A stretch of DNA of 64,000 nucleotides from Setomelanomma holmii (taxonomy: Eukaryota > Ascomycota > Dothideomycetes > Pleosporales > Phaeosphaeriaceae). A program made the translations under genes and the position numbers. The stretch's first letter is position 1. The number at the start of each line of letters is the position of its first letter. The stretch spans positions 1 through 64,000 of the forward strand of contig ML978238.1 of the NCBI GenBank assembly GCA_010015745.1, written 5' to 3'. The notes beneath the pieces were generated by a model. It saw nothing but the letters and a program-made list of their open reading frames with translations. It ran no database searches and was not told the origin of the DNA. Below, one piece after another: positions 31,829-44,257 of the stretch.

Positions 31829-32879
31829 CTACACCTGCCAGCCTCTGTAAACAATCTTGCAGCCGTACTTCTCGCCTTTCTTGAGCAACATCTGTGACTT
31901 CTGCTCGGGGACGTTGATAGCGTTGACGTAACGCGCGGGCTCGACGCAAAAACCAGATCGAGACTTTCGAGCAGCGATGCCTTCGACTACAGGTACGTCG
32001 ATGTGCTTGCCAGTGTAGAACTGGAAGGTGGGCTCCGTGCTGGAGACCTCGAGGTGGATCTTGCTCTCCGGGTGGTAGAAGGACGCAAGCTTGTTTAGAG
32101 GCTGCGACCTTGTGTCAATTGGGATGTTCTTTGCATCTGTGTTGACGACGAAGCAGTGGTCGATGTCAGGCTCTTGCTCGCCAAGTGTAAATTCGGTGTT
32201 GGCTTTGACGCCTGGGAAATCCTCGATGGGTCCTTTGGGAATGAGGCTCTCGTCGACCACCAGGTACTTGCTAGTAGACAAGGTGACCTCTGTTCCAGCA
32301 ATGGAAGGTCCACCAGTGAGGTTGAAGTAGCTTAAGGACTTAGCAGGGCTTCTGAATACTAATGGCAAACGGAGCTTACCTGTGGTTGGTCACATTGATA
32401 GCAGTCTCTTGTACCTCATCGCCGACAAGCTCAGCTTCGTACTCGATGTGCAAAACCTCTTGTTTTGTGTCGTCGATCTCTTGCGTCTCTTGCACATACC
32501 AGACTCGAAACTCCACGGTCCCCGGGTAACCTTCCTCTCCATCTTTACTGACGTACTTGAAAAAGGTAGCATCCTTACCATTGCGCTCGACACTGGAAGG
32601 ACCTTCGAATTCTCGCTTTCCCCAGCCGTTGAGGCCACCATGAAGCGAGTTGGGTGCATTGTTTGCTACGAGGGGATATGACTTCCCGTTTAGATCATCG
32701 ATCTTGGCATTTGCAACTCGGTTTGCAATACGACCGATTGTCTCTCCAAAGTATGGCGAGTTGTACTGCTTGTAGAGCTCAGCTGTCGGAAAGCCTTGTA
32801 CGATATTCTTTCCATTGACTTTGAACTCCTGGATTATGGCGCCCAATGGCAGGAAGGTGAACGCCTTGGCTGAAGCCAT
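31829..32879 (-). CDS. Aldose 1-epimerase (galactose mutarotase)
   Basis: Exons 32879-32380 and 32330-31829 join to 333 residues, the normal length. The enzyme interconverts alpha and beta anomers of galactose and glucose ahead of the Leloir pathway. The usual landmarks are present: GxxIxEFxVxG start (LGAIIQEFKVNG), YFGETIGRIANRVANAKI, catalytic His in NSLHGGLNGWGKREF, the NHSYFNLTG motif formed exactly across the intron (GTAAGC donor), IDHCFVV, and the catalytic Glu in SGFCVEPARYVNAIN. I start at ATG 32879 (MASAKAFTFLPLG). A good donor at 33092 (CAG/GTGAGT) with an acceptor at about 33019 suggests the leader is spliced. Confidence 0.93.
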
Positions 32880-33841
32880 CGTGAGCAAACCTAGAAAGGC
32901 CTGGGAAGGGTTTAGCTCTAGTCGACCCAGCGATGGTATGATCTGCAAGCATCAGTCAACTTAGCTCAAGCTTCTCGGGAAACAAAGCCCGCGGCATCAA
33001 ATGAGGTGCTCTCATGGGCTGATGTAAGTCATTCCAGTTGAATGAGGGGCAAGATACCGATGCGGGGCTACTGCAGAGTCGCGAACACTCACCTGAGGTG
33101 CTGAGCTGCTTTTGGGTTGTCTGCCAGGTTCTAGTCCTCTCCTGATAAGAAAGTGTTATCGGGTGATGCAGTTCTGATTCAACGTTGAGAGCGGTGGGAA
33201 TGCGAAATGTATACCGCATTACTCCAGTGTATATGGCCCTAGGTACTGTTGATTAGCCTAATGAGGTTGTGGAGCGCATAATTCTTCCGCCTTGTCACAG
33301 CACGTGAGCGGACGTTAGGAAACACCTCAATATCGAGTATAGACACCGACAATTTGATCGGAACTCCTATTTGGGACATTACTATTTCTCCCCGATGTGG
33401 TGGAGTTGCGCGAGGAATGGTTGCGACGCTCCTCCCCCTGCGGCTTTCGTCCGCTTAATGTCCTGGTAAGCGAAGATCTGTGCGCCACCTCAAAGTCTCA
33501 CGTCGAAAATCAAAAGAGCTTGCAGTGGTATATATGGTACAATGGTTATTTGCTATGGGCCGGAAATACCAAATGCTAAAACTGTCCCAGTTGCCGAGCC
33601 TGAAACCGAGCGTAGGTGGTATCCGCGGCTATGCAGTAGTGCGCTGCCATCGTCATCGAAAACCCTTCATGCAACAGATATCGTGATATCAGAATGAAAA
33701 AACAATGCGAGGCACATCATTCGATGACCGATAAAGCCGAGTAACCGAGCCATGCCCCGAACGCCGATTGTTGACCCTTTTGTGCAAACGCTTGAACGCT
33801 ACATGAAGACGGAGGAATGAGCGGAGATAAGACCGAGCCAA
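32880..33841. promoter_or_regulatory. Upstream region of mutarotase, with probable leader intron
   Basis: Minus-strand leader with a candidate 74-bp intron, 33092-33019 (GTGAGT to TTACATCAG). The remainder, up to the 3' end of the Zn2Cys6 gene at 33842, shows nothing recognisable. Confidence 0.4.
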
Positions 33842-34854
33842 TCAGGCGCCCACAGGATTTTGTATGAAGGAGCTAAAGTCTAGTTCGTTGTTGCTGTTCC
33901 AATCCGGCATCATGGGGTCACTTGGGTTTATCGCCATCGTATCCATCATCATGCTTGGATCGTAACCGGCGAAGCTGTCGTATCCATATGTTTGTTTGCT
34001 GAAGTCAACCGGCTCGTCCATCATCATCGAATCGTTCATCCAGGCATTGCGCGACAATGCTGAGGGATCTAGAGCACCTGTATTCATGAATGTGGTAGAG
34101 ACCATTGGCGATTCCTGCTTTACAGGCGACACGATTTGCGATTGACGTGGGAATGGGCTGTTCATCGGCGGTGTTGGCGGCGCATTTGGTCGGGCGAACG
34201 GGCCATCGAACGCAAACGATCTTGTCGTTGGGGTGCCATTGTATGAAGAATTTGATGATGCGTGTCCGTGTTCGGAATCGGAGCTAACAGAACCACGACG
34301 GCGGGTGAAAGGCGCACCTCGCTCTAGTAACCTTTGCTGCATTCGGATGCAGTCCTCTTCGAAACCCTCGTAATTATTGCTGTGCTCACTCGATGGGTGT
34401 AGGAGGTCGAGGCTTTCGAGGATGTCGTGGGTCAAGGGGTGACCTCCTGAAGACTCGCGTAGTGGTTGTCCTGGCCAGCTTTCGCCTTTTTGCAATCGAC
34501 TGTACAGTTCTCGGAGACCAGCGACGAGTTGAGATTGTTGTTGTTCGAGCATTTCCACGTATCTACACGAGTTAGTCGTGCTTGGAACAAATGCCATGCA
34601 AGAAACATACCCTTTCGGATATACTTTGTCTTGCGACTTCTTCCTTTCGCCAAACACACAGATGGCATTATCGGCCTTACACCGGCTGCAGGGACTGGCT
34701 CCATCACACTGCTCAAGTCAGCTTATGATCCTCCGAGGTCGTGTCTAATTGCACAAACCTTTGACTTCTTCAATCGACAACGGTCGCAAGCTTTGCAGAC
34801 TCGCTTCCTGATGTTGTCTTGGGCTTCCATTGAACTTGACCTGTGCGAGGACAT
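33842..34854 (-). CDS. Zn2Cys6 transcription factor
   Basis: Exons 34854-34759, 34708-34611 and 34562-33842 join to 304 residues; both introns are 48-50 bp. The DNA-binding domain is split by the first intron and reads CDRCRLKKSK then CDGASPCSRCKADNAIC, giving CxxCx6Cx5CxxCx6C with the six ligands at residues 23-49. The linker and dimerisation helix follow (KSQDKVYPKGYVEMLEQQQS with LVAGLRELYSRLQ). The rest is disordered, Ser/Pro-rich, with a Met/Asp-rich C-terminal region (MMMDEPVDFSKQ and later MMPDWNSNNELDFSSFIQNP) that looks like an acidic activation domain. There is no fungal-specific middle homology region, so this is the short kind of Zn2Cys6 factor. Its targets cannot be read from the context; the mutarotase is the nearest gene, 960 bp away. 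Confidence 0.92.
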
Positions 34855-37800
34855 TATAATATGAGTTGGTACGCGTCAAGGTTGGTAGGGATGGTGTGGT
34901 GTTCGACGTGTTGTTCGACAATGCTGAAATGGTATATGGTCAATATCCAAGCAAGCTGTCAAGTGACTCAAGTGGTTGATTTTTGAGGTGAAAAGACGGC
35001 TCCTAAGTACAGCCATAGCCTGAGTGGGTAGCATGGCATTATATCTGTTCACGTCAGAGGGCAGCTCCAGGCGGACGTTCGGCGTTAAGGTGCGAGTTAA
35101 GGCGCAAAAGCTCGTTAGTGAAAGTATATTACACGCTCGACCCACTGTACCCTGCGAAAGCACCCTTGGCCCTACACATCATCGATCGGAGCACGTTGGA
35201 TTACATTAGCTGGCTTGCAGGGGTACAGGGGTTGGCGGCGCTGCGCCAACCTTACAAAGACGCTGGGCTCAAATTCGGCGGAAAACGAGTGACAAAGCGA
35301 AGCGCGGAATCGGCCAACACACAGACCGTGGACATGGAAAAAGGCAAATCCCGCCGAATTGCTGGTCGACCAGACGGTAGGCATGTGACGTTTATTCGCT
35401 CATAGTGCGCAGAAAATAAGGGTTCGATGAGGGCCAGCGATCGCCCCCTGTCGGTGTCTCGGTACGCGGCAAGAACCACATCCACGCCCAAAATCTTGCG
35501 GATCAAAATCATCGAAGAACAAGCCTCTGCCCGGGTGCATATTTGCCCAACAACGCTTTCATCTCAAACCCAGTACGCCTTGAGTGTACAACACGCTGCT
35601 ACAGATTCGAGCTGTAGGCGTCATCATTATGGCGCATCACTAATAACGTTATTCTTGCCCTATCCTGGACGGTTTGATTCGCACTTTGCGCCTCGGCCGA
35701 ATCATGAGCAGCTCCTCGCTGACTATTCTCTACACGCCGAGCCATCTTCCCTTTGCAAAATGATTGCTCTTTTGGGTTCCTTAAATGGCTCGTGGCATGT
35801 CCCAAGCGGTATGCCTGACTGGACGAATGCGGAAAGAATCGAGCAACGACGGGAACAAGAGCGATCACGCCCACACATGCCACTGCTATCAAATTATCAA
35901 GGTACTTGTGGACATTAACGAAAACAATAAGCATTTTATCAACTGAAGCACCATGACCATGACCATGAACATTCACGGGACATCTTCGAGGGCAGGCGTG
36001 CAGATCGCATTGTATTCTATCTTACAGAAATCCGTGCAGCAAGCTACGTCGGTCGAGGCTGCTGACAACGCAGGGGATGGCTTCATTCCACGCCACATCT
36101 GCTCAAACTGAGTAAGTCTTGAAGCGTTCTCTGACTTCGCACCAGACTGCGAGTTGGTGCTCTCCAGACCCTGCGTTGCGCCCTTCGTGCTTATCAACGC
36201 CTCGCAGCAGGGCCTGTATGGTTTGCTGGCTCCATAAGCGGTTTGTACGAGCACATTCATTCGTCTCTCATTATTCCTACGAGTACGATAAACAAACTCC
36301 TCGCTTAAGGCGATCTGTTGTCTCCGACATCTGCTACCAATGATGTGCCCCAGCCGCCCCGTTTCTCTGCACTTACTCATCTACTTTATCTGCTTCCAAT
36401 TACCCTCACGGGTCAGGGTCTAATGCTAGCCTTACGCATCACAGCAATTGAGGAGCGCGCCAATTTCTTGACCCGTTATTTGTGCAAGATTGGATGGAAG
36501 ACGAATTAACGAGGCGTCGTCAGGCAACGTGGCTGTGAGAAAACCACTTTTGTACATTGTTGCGACCGACCCGTACTAGTCGTATTCTCACGCAGCAATA
36601 CGGCTTATCTTCTCACCAGCCTCCTCACCGTTGAGCAGTACCTACGAATCCCTCTCACTGTGCGGATTGGGATGAGATTAAGTTTCCGCGTCTAACGTCA
36701 GCGCTGTCAAATGGAATGTCAGCTTGTTAACCGATGTGCCTGCTCTTACGCACCATTCGCATTACAGTATTAACCAAATCAGTATTCCTTCTACTCGGCA
36801 ACTATCCTGATGCAGCTCGCTGACAACAAGGCTGGCTGCCTGGGGTTCATTTCTGCTAATGTTGTCGCATTACGATTATCCTTACACGTAGCAAGCAACC
36901 TCTGCGATTTGGTGGTATACTCATATGGGTTACGAATCGACCAATGCGATGCCCTTAAGTGCGATCACGCCCCACGCCACAAAAACCAGCCTGTTCCCAA
37001 GCTGAGGGCTGATTTCGATCCTGGCTGGATCTTCGACCACGGTCGACACTTCACTAACCCCTAGCACTTTGTAGATCCACCGTGAGATATACAACATCGA
37101 CTACGAATTCGAAGTATCCTCTGGGCTTGTCGTGTGTGCCAAGGCCATGGGCATATGGAGAGACGCCGAATCCGGCGAGCTGCTACTCTCCTTTTCGTGT
37201 ATCCACAAGTTAGGAACGACCGTTTACCAATATACTTTGGGTTGGGTATTGGCCGGACGAAAAGCCCGAACAGCCTCGTCGGAGGAACTGATGTGCCGAG
37301 ACAAGAGTGCGCTTGGCCGGGTGCGCAGATCTTAACATGTAAGGTTCTCGAACGTGAAGACGTTGAGTCGTTCCACATCGTAGGCTCCCGTTGTGACACG
37401 AGTCCAGTGGTTAAGAGCATATCGTCTCGTGAGGACCAGTGCTCACACCAGCTTCAACACTACACCAAGCTTCCCCGCACTCATTATTAGTGGTGCATAA
37501 GCGCCATCGCCTGTTGTGGCTTTATTACTATCCCTCAGAGACAGAATAATTCGCCTTCGCTTATGCCATTTCCTACGTTTGCGTGGTCGTGGGCTTGGTC
37601 ATGACAGGGATGCTCGCAAGACGTGAGTCTACCAGAGACCAGTCGCTACAGCATAATACATAGAGTCGGCCTTACTCATCGAAGACATGACCACTGGAGC
37701 ACCACTGCTTCTTTGCGAATGCTCTTGGTCGACGCCTCATTCATCACGTCAACTACCATGCATAGCCCCTGTGTCTGACTGCACCACGGGCCCTGGTCAC

Positions 37801-40800
37801 GGTACCCAAGCTTCCCATGAGCAGATTGGGCCACGACAATGTACAACTCAGCGATTGCAGGTCGCCCATCATGATGCAAGAAGGACAGATCGCCTTGGTT
37901 GCGCTCCTGAATCTTCAGCCAAGATGCCAAACATTGGTGGTGACACGCGTATTTCAGGTTTGAATACGCCCGCGCTCGGCTCCTGAGCCACACAAACCTT
38001 GGACTGAGGCTGGTGTCGTTCTCGTTCTCGGCGGCCGTTGTGTAGCGGGAGGCGAGGGCGCCGAGTCGCCGAGCGCTGCGGGCCCCGATCTCCCAAGCAC
38101 CTGCGATACGCACGTATTTCGCTCTTTCTCCCTAACGCTCTAATGCTTCAGGCCTGCTCCCACGAATTCACAGCTAGACGAACGCGGGGTTGAATCCATG
38201 TCTTCACACAACTTGGCCCAGTGCAAACATAGCCTCGCAATCTTCGCGCTGCATCGACATCGAATCAGTATGGCCGGTGAAATGGCATCACCTGGTCGCC
38301 CAACCGCACTGCCAGGAGTGCGTGGTCCGCAAAACTCAAAACCCCCATACGGTCGTACGAGCTATACTAAGGACCTGCGCTCAGAACCCAGCTTTAGTCC
38401 TCGTACTGAAGTATGCCTGCCTAGGATCGCCTGACCCCTCTAAGCCTCAAGGCGACGTGAACTGCACATACGAAAATTACACAGTACAGCATCGCCGAGT
38501 ACCAAGACTTTCCGCCAAGCCGCATCCAGCTGCGACTTTGGAGCCTCAGGTCAGGGACGAAATCTTTCGGGATCTTCACCTCGTCGGACGTTCGGGGACT
38601 CGACCATCCGCCTTCCGCTCTGCGGCCAGGAGGGTCATTTTGCCCTGCGTGAACGCATCCGAAGCCGACGGTCGCGTGGTATACCAGACGGTACAGTATT
38701 CATGACCTTGCAGTGGCGATCTGGACAATTCTACTGATTAAAGAGGCAAAGTGCGCGATTGGACGTGTCACTGGACGACCGCATGATGTCAGACAGTGGT
38801 TTCACAACAACAATCACACGAGAACACTGGGGACGACGAACATTACAAAGTGTTTCATCCACTGACAACGCGAAGAGCAATCTCGGCGGGCCCGTTTTCT
38901 CCCTTAGCTTCTCGCGATGATCGATTTGGAGGTGAGTTTCAAATAACATGGGAAAGCGGGCGAGCCTTAGTTGCTGTCCCCACAACAGGCCCACCACACC
39001 ATCGCAAGGCTGAAGAAGCTTCGAAGGCGGACTTTTCAACAGTATGCGCACTCACGTCACAGCACGTTGTAAGTGCGTTCTTCCCACGTTGACTCGATGA
39101 GATGTTCGCCTTCTTGGTGTTTTCTAGTCGCATATCGTGGTCAACGGATGGTCGGGTTGTAATGAAAAGCCTTGCATTAAAACCCTTCATTCGGAAAGCC
39201 CACTATCACGAGTATGCGGATGCTACCCGAAAATGCGCGTGCACTTGCAACACATGGTTGTCAAAAGCCTCAAACGTTTTCTGGCCTCACGATGTAACTC
39301 GGCCGAAGCGTTGAGGCTTCTTTTGACTTCCTGACACTTCAAATCTCTCAACGGCATTTCTCACGGATATCATGTCGATCCTGCTCGCAGTCAATTCGGA
39401 CAACGACTACGTACCTGATGCCTCATACTTTCGGAGCCATGATCCGAGGCTGCTGACATGCACCCACAGAGTCAACGGTAATCATGGTTGATCGTCGTCT
39501 GCATCGACTCCACGCCATACCCGTCACATCCCTGTCTACAACTCCAGCACTCTGGACTGACATCGCAGCCGGCAGCGCTTTTCCGTCGCCATATCCCCAC
39601 CGCTGCGACTGTTCGAGACTCTCCGCAAAGTTTGGAGATGTGCGACGATCGCGGAAGACGTTGTTGAGCTTCAACCATGACGTTATGGTGGCTCTTAGTG
39701 ACCATCGCGATCTTATCTCCGATGTAACAAAAAAGTTAATTCCACACAACGAGCATGTGCAAACAGAAAATGCGACACGGACAATTCGCAACAATCATGC
39801 ACGAATAACCCACACAAAATAGGCACTCGTACGACGCCTTTTCTGACTCAAATATCGCAAATTGCATCAGGCAAAGGCGCTGCTGCACTCCGATGCCACT
39901 TAGGACCGATATTCCACCGATGCTTGGATGGTCGATCGCTCTTGATATCAAGCTTTCATCGCGCTATGCTGGAAAAGGAGATGTAGCGGGCACCTTGGCG
40001 TCAAAAAAATAACGAAGTACAGCTTGATGCCCACACAGTCTGGCTGCGAGGAGCACTGTGAATCTATTTCGGTACTTGCGAGCTAAGGATGCGCATGTGT
40101 AAAACTTCCAGCACGCTACATGGTGCGGCTACTGCTGCAGGGCCTAGACGTCGCAATGCCTCAGTCATGACGACACACGGAACTGTCAACCTTGCGTGGC
40201 AGCCATAATGAATTTGAGAATCTAGCTGCAGGACTCTGCTTTGATAAGTTTGCATACACATCTTCAGCCTCAAAGCTTGGGTTTTGCATTTTTGGAGTTT
40301 CAGCCTCATCGTTGGGTTCGCACTCGCGCTCGCATTCGTACACCTTTTTGTTTTGCACACCACCATCGCTTTCTCTTTCGCCAGACGTTCGCAACTGCAT
40401 CTCATTCGAGCGTACGACGCATTGTTCGTGACCACTGCGACTGCGCCTTGTAGTCGCACCATCAGGGTACTGCATCAATACCGGACGACACAAGGCAGTA
40501 CACCATTTCTGTCCCGTCGATCGTGCGCCGCCTGGGCAGGTACGCATACCACTTATCACAGTATCTCCCCTTTAAACCCTTCGCACCTTTCCTCCGCTGC
40601 AGAATCGCATATACGACAGTACATTTATTCTAAACGGACGTCACCAACCGCTCAAACCAGCCGCGGCAGTTGGATCTGCGAGGCTACATGTCGCCCAAGT
40701 GGAATACACATCACCATATGGAGTGAGTACTTGTAATGGGTTTGTGGATATGACCCTCGCATGCGCGCTCGCTTGTTCCTCGGCGGATGCAAGGCGGGTA

Positions 40801-42949
40801 CGATCACCGCGTGCGGCCGAGAATCGCCGCGCCAATAAGAGCAGGAATATGTACATATGTAGAAACGTCAGGACTTCATATGCGGGCTTGCTGCTGCCGC
40901 CGAAGAGATGCCTCGGTATGGGGAGGACGGTATTCGGAATTGCAAGGTGTTGGCTGATCTGCAAACTTCATCACGATGATGTATTTCGGAGCTTGGGTGA
41001 ATTGGAGAAGACGTTGGTCGCCGTGATGGAGCGACTGATACAGTGTAAGCATTCAGGCCGACCTTTGCTGAATACCCACGAACCTGGGCTTGAGACATGC
41101 AGTCAGAACTTTGATGGCGTAAGCGAGGCTTGACGAGAAGTGGGGAACGACGATCTCCAATGCAAGACCGTCGCAAGGCACGGAGGCCAGGAAACGCAAC
41201 AGTATCATGCTGGCGATGGCAGTGAGGAGCGTAGAGGTCTGGTAAACCCTCACCAAGGCGAATTGTGTTCGAATCGGTGAACATCCAACAAGGCGTTGCC
41301 AGGCGTCAATACACCTCATGCAAAGCACATTGTCACCGTCACCTGCCCTTTACTATCGTCAAGTCACATATTTTTCCTCGTCTCTGGACGCCTAACAACG
41401 CTGTCATATCACACGAGACAAGACCAGGCCACCACCTTTCGCGCACCATATCCTCACCCCACAAAAGGAGTACACGATGGTGACACAAACCTCGTCTATG
41501 CTTTTCCCACACACGTCCACCATTCAATCTACTTCTTTCCGTACAGCCCACCGTTCACAAACACAATCGTACTCCGAGGCGAGGATGTACAGTAAGCTTA
41601 CCCTCTCCAACCAGCACCCTTCTCCACAAAAAGCACGTGGGTCCAATCCAGACCGAACACATGCTCACGGTATTTAACGGTGGGAATAAGAAACGCCACA
41701 TCCATGGACAGCAGTCTAGACAATCCAGCAGGGCAGAGGCAAGGTAAGCAAGGGGAATAAGGAGTCAACGACGCAGAACAATACATGCTGAGGACACGAC
41801 GAAAAGGCACGAAACAAGACTATTGTGGCTGCTGAGTCTATCCCAATGCCCTCTCGTCCATGGCCCTATCAGCACCAGCACGTCGGAAGTGAATATACGC
41901 GTAAGATTATTCTTCGAGCTGGGTGGTGCAAGTCACGAGTAGACATGTCGACATCAGCGCGGTGACTCAAAGCAGAAACCATCCCGACCTCACCTCACAC
42001 TCAAGGAGAGATTTCTGGCAACGCACGTGGTCGCATGTTGTTCAGAAATCTTTTTCTCGTTTGCCCACATCTGAGCTTCTACGGATGGTCTGTGGTCGGA
42101 GGTTGGATTACTCAAAGCGAGCGTTTGTCAGCACACAATCTGCACGACCCAATGTGCAGTCTGGACTTGGCGCGTTGAACCATTCTCCAAGTGCATATGG
42201 AAAGATTCTGCCTGAAGATTAGGGTGCTTGTGGACTGCTTGCATGCTCGGCGCAATTCCAGGGTTGACAGTCGGAGTGATCAGAAATCACGCAAGGCGGA
42301 GTGGGAGAACAGACGAGATGCGGAATTCCGTGTCAACTGCACGGAGAGGAGTCAGGAAGGCCGATTGTTATAGTGTATTTTGTACATCAATTACTAGCAA
42401 GTATTAGGCTATCTTGTAAAGACTCTGATTGTCTGAGATGTGAAACTGATTGAGAGTGACATGCCAGTGTAGGCATTGGAAATCTGTCGACGGTGAACTT
42501 GACGATGTCCAAGACGAGCAGAAGCAACACACGCTGAATTTTTCCATCTGAGAATGCCCACGTTGCGTGGTATACTGTGTGTGATGACAGATCATGCTGC
42601 ATCGTCTTCGATTCACGATTGTGCAATGCCACATCCTCATGTGCCTCGAGGTGTAGTGAACTACTTTGCTTGTGCGAACTCTGCACTACCTTTAAGCAAA
42701 TCGCGAGGTACACTTCTGCCCATGATATCGTCTTCCGTTCTGTTCTGCTGGATGCCAGCGAGTGTTGTCACTTGTGTATCCATCTTCGTACGATCTCGAA
42801 TCGACCTTGACTGCTCTAGTCGCGATCAAGAGTCTCTTTGCCACTTGCGATGGCGCTTATGCAGCTGCCGGATGTGATATAGACGGATCGAGTGACTCGT
42901 GTGTCGCGCGGCGGATGTGGAGTGGGGTATTCCGGTTATAAATGAGCGT
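34855..42949. other. 8.1-kb gene desert
   Basis: I searched both strands for frames with protein-like composition, for splice-site pairs with branch sites, and for repeats, and found no gene I can support. Many short frames exist but are Arg/Ser/His-rich and read like random sequence. There is no obvious AT enrichment and no terminal repeat pair, so this is not a fresh RIP-mutated transposon. It could contain genes made only of very short exons, non-coding RNAs or heavily decayed sequence. Confidence 0.4.
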
Positions 42950-43325
42950 TCATTGCTTCGGGGGACGCTTCTGCCAGGTGAGCTCTTTGAGCTGCTCCTT
43001 CACTTCATCCTTGAAGTGGTCGAAGGCGGTGGGGCCAGTTCCTATTGTATCGTATCAGAACCATGGCGCTATTGAGATGTGTGGCAAACGTACTGCCTCC
43101 ATTCTTGGGTTCGAGGTCGGGGAGGCGATTGATCTTGCGATATGCCTTGTGAATGGCTCTGTTGAACATAGGGCTACGAACGAGCTAATATGGAAGTCAG
43201 TCACGTCCAAAGGCGTCGTGACGGACTCGACATACTTTTTGGACAGCCCATGCCTACACACTCGTCAGTTCGACGCTCTCCACATTCAATGACACGCATA
43301 CCTCAATGAAGACAAACCAGTTCAT
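42950..43325 (-). CDS. 74-residue conserved-type protein made of four tiny exons
   Basis: Exons 43325-43302 (24 nt), 43253-43236 (18 nt), 43184-43094 (91 nt) and 43041-42950 (92 nt) join in frame to 74 residues. All three introns (48-52 bp) have good ends: GTATGC..TAG, GTATGT..TAG and GTACGT..TAG. The product starts MNWFVFIEAWAVQK, continues LVRSPMFNRAIHKAYRKINR and ends with FDHFKDEVKEQLKELTWQKR plus PPKQ. It has a hydrophobic start and then a basic, SPMFxRAIHKxYRKI segment that reminds me of small fungal mitochondrial proteins such as yeast Mrx7; that link is a guess. Nothing here is visible in a simple frame search because no exon exceeds 31 codons. Confidence 0.7.
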
Positions 43326-44257
43326 AGCGACATGCACAAGAAGTGAAGTCGAAATAAGAATACTTCGAATACGACGACGTTGCAGCAGGTGCAGTGCCTA
43401 ATGTGCCGGACCGGTGGTGGGATGAAGGGCAATGGGTCAGCCTCGGCCATTGCCCGCGGCAGGAAAGCGCCCTCATTGATGACGGTCCAGGGTCCGACCC
43501 TGCAGCTCACGTCGCGAACGCGCTTGATGTTTAGTCAGTTAGTTTGCCCCTACTCTGCCGTCTGCATTATATGATATGAAATGCTGTCTTTGCACATTCA
43601 CGTTTCGTTCTTCACTTTCGCGTCTTTGCATCACTCGCACACTGCTCGCTGCATTCCTCATATTCTAGAAGCACCATCCCACGCGACGCTTCGGCCTGTC
43701 TGCGATCTGATAACAGTTCCGCGGCCCCTCTATCATCTCGATTCTGATCGATCCTGGACTTGAAGCAGGGAGGGCGCAAAAAATAGTACAACATTCTGAT
43801 TGAATAGTTGCGGTGAAGCAAGCGAGTAGTTCGAGGCGCACTAGCAATCGCTGCGAAGAGGAAGAAGAGGAAAGCCTAAAGGTGACATCCAGGTCGGCTG
43901 TTGGCATCCAGCGCATCTCGAACGCTGGACACCCGCCCGTCAATCGCTACAAACATCTTCAAGATCGCTGCAATCGCCCGGCGTTGCACACGTGGGAGAA
44001 AGTATATCTGCTGCAACCCGCGCACGTTTATCGAAGTCGAGCCTATCACCTCGACACTCTACCGCCACTGCCTGCACGCACGCACGCGCTGTCCCGCCTG
44101 TCACCATTCCGTCCTCCAGCTTTCTCGTTCCCCCCCGCTGCCCCCACCAGAATCTCTCCCCAACGACAACCGAAGCTTCTTCAAGCTGCATAAACTTCGC
44201 GCCCTGAGGCGCAAGGCAAAGCTCAAGGGCGGTCTCATCACGACCGACCCCGACACC
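43326..44257. promoter_or_regulatory. Divergent region between 74-residue gene and tyrosine phosphatase
   Basis: Holds the promoters of both divergent genes. The frame upstream of the phosphatase ATG (44258) remains open and basic for about 30 codons (FFKLHKLRALRRKAKLKGG), so the true start could be further upstream if an extra exon exists. A poly-C run and CCCCC-rich tract lie near 44130-44160. Confidence 0.45.

Noticed and set aside
41225..41285. GTGTTCGAATCGG, another B-box-like word
   Set aside because: No cloverleaf can be built around it.
34855..42949. Gene desert as an AT-rich RIP-mutated transposon island
   Set aside because: By eye the composition is not AT-rich, and no terminal repeats, transposase or reverse-transcriptase text were found.
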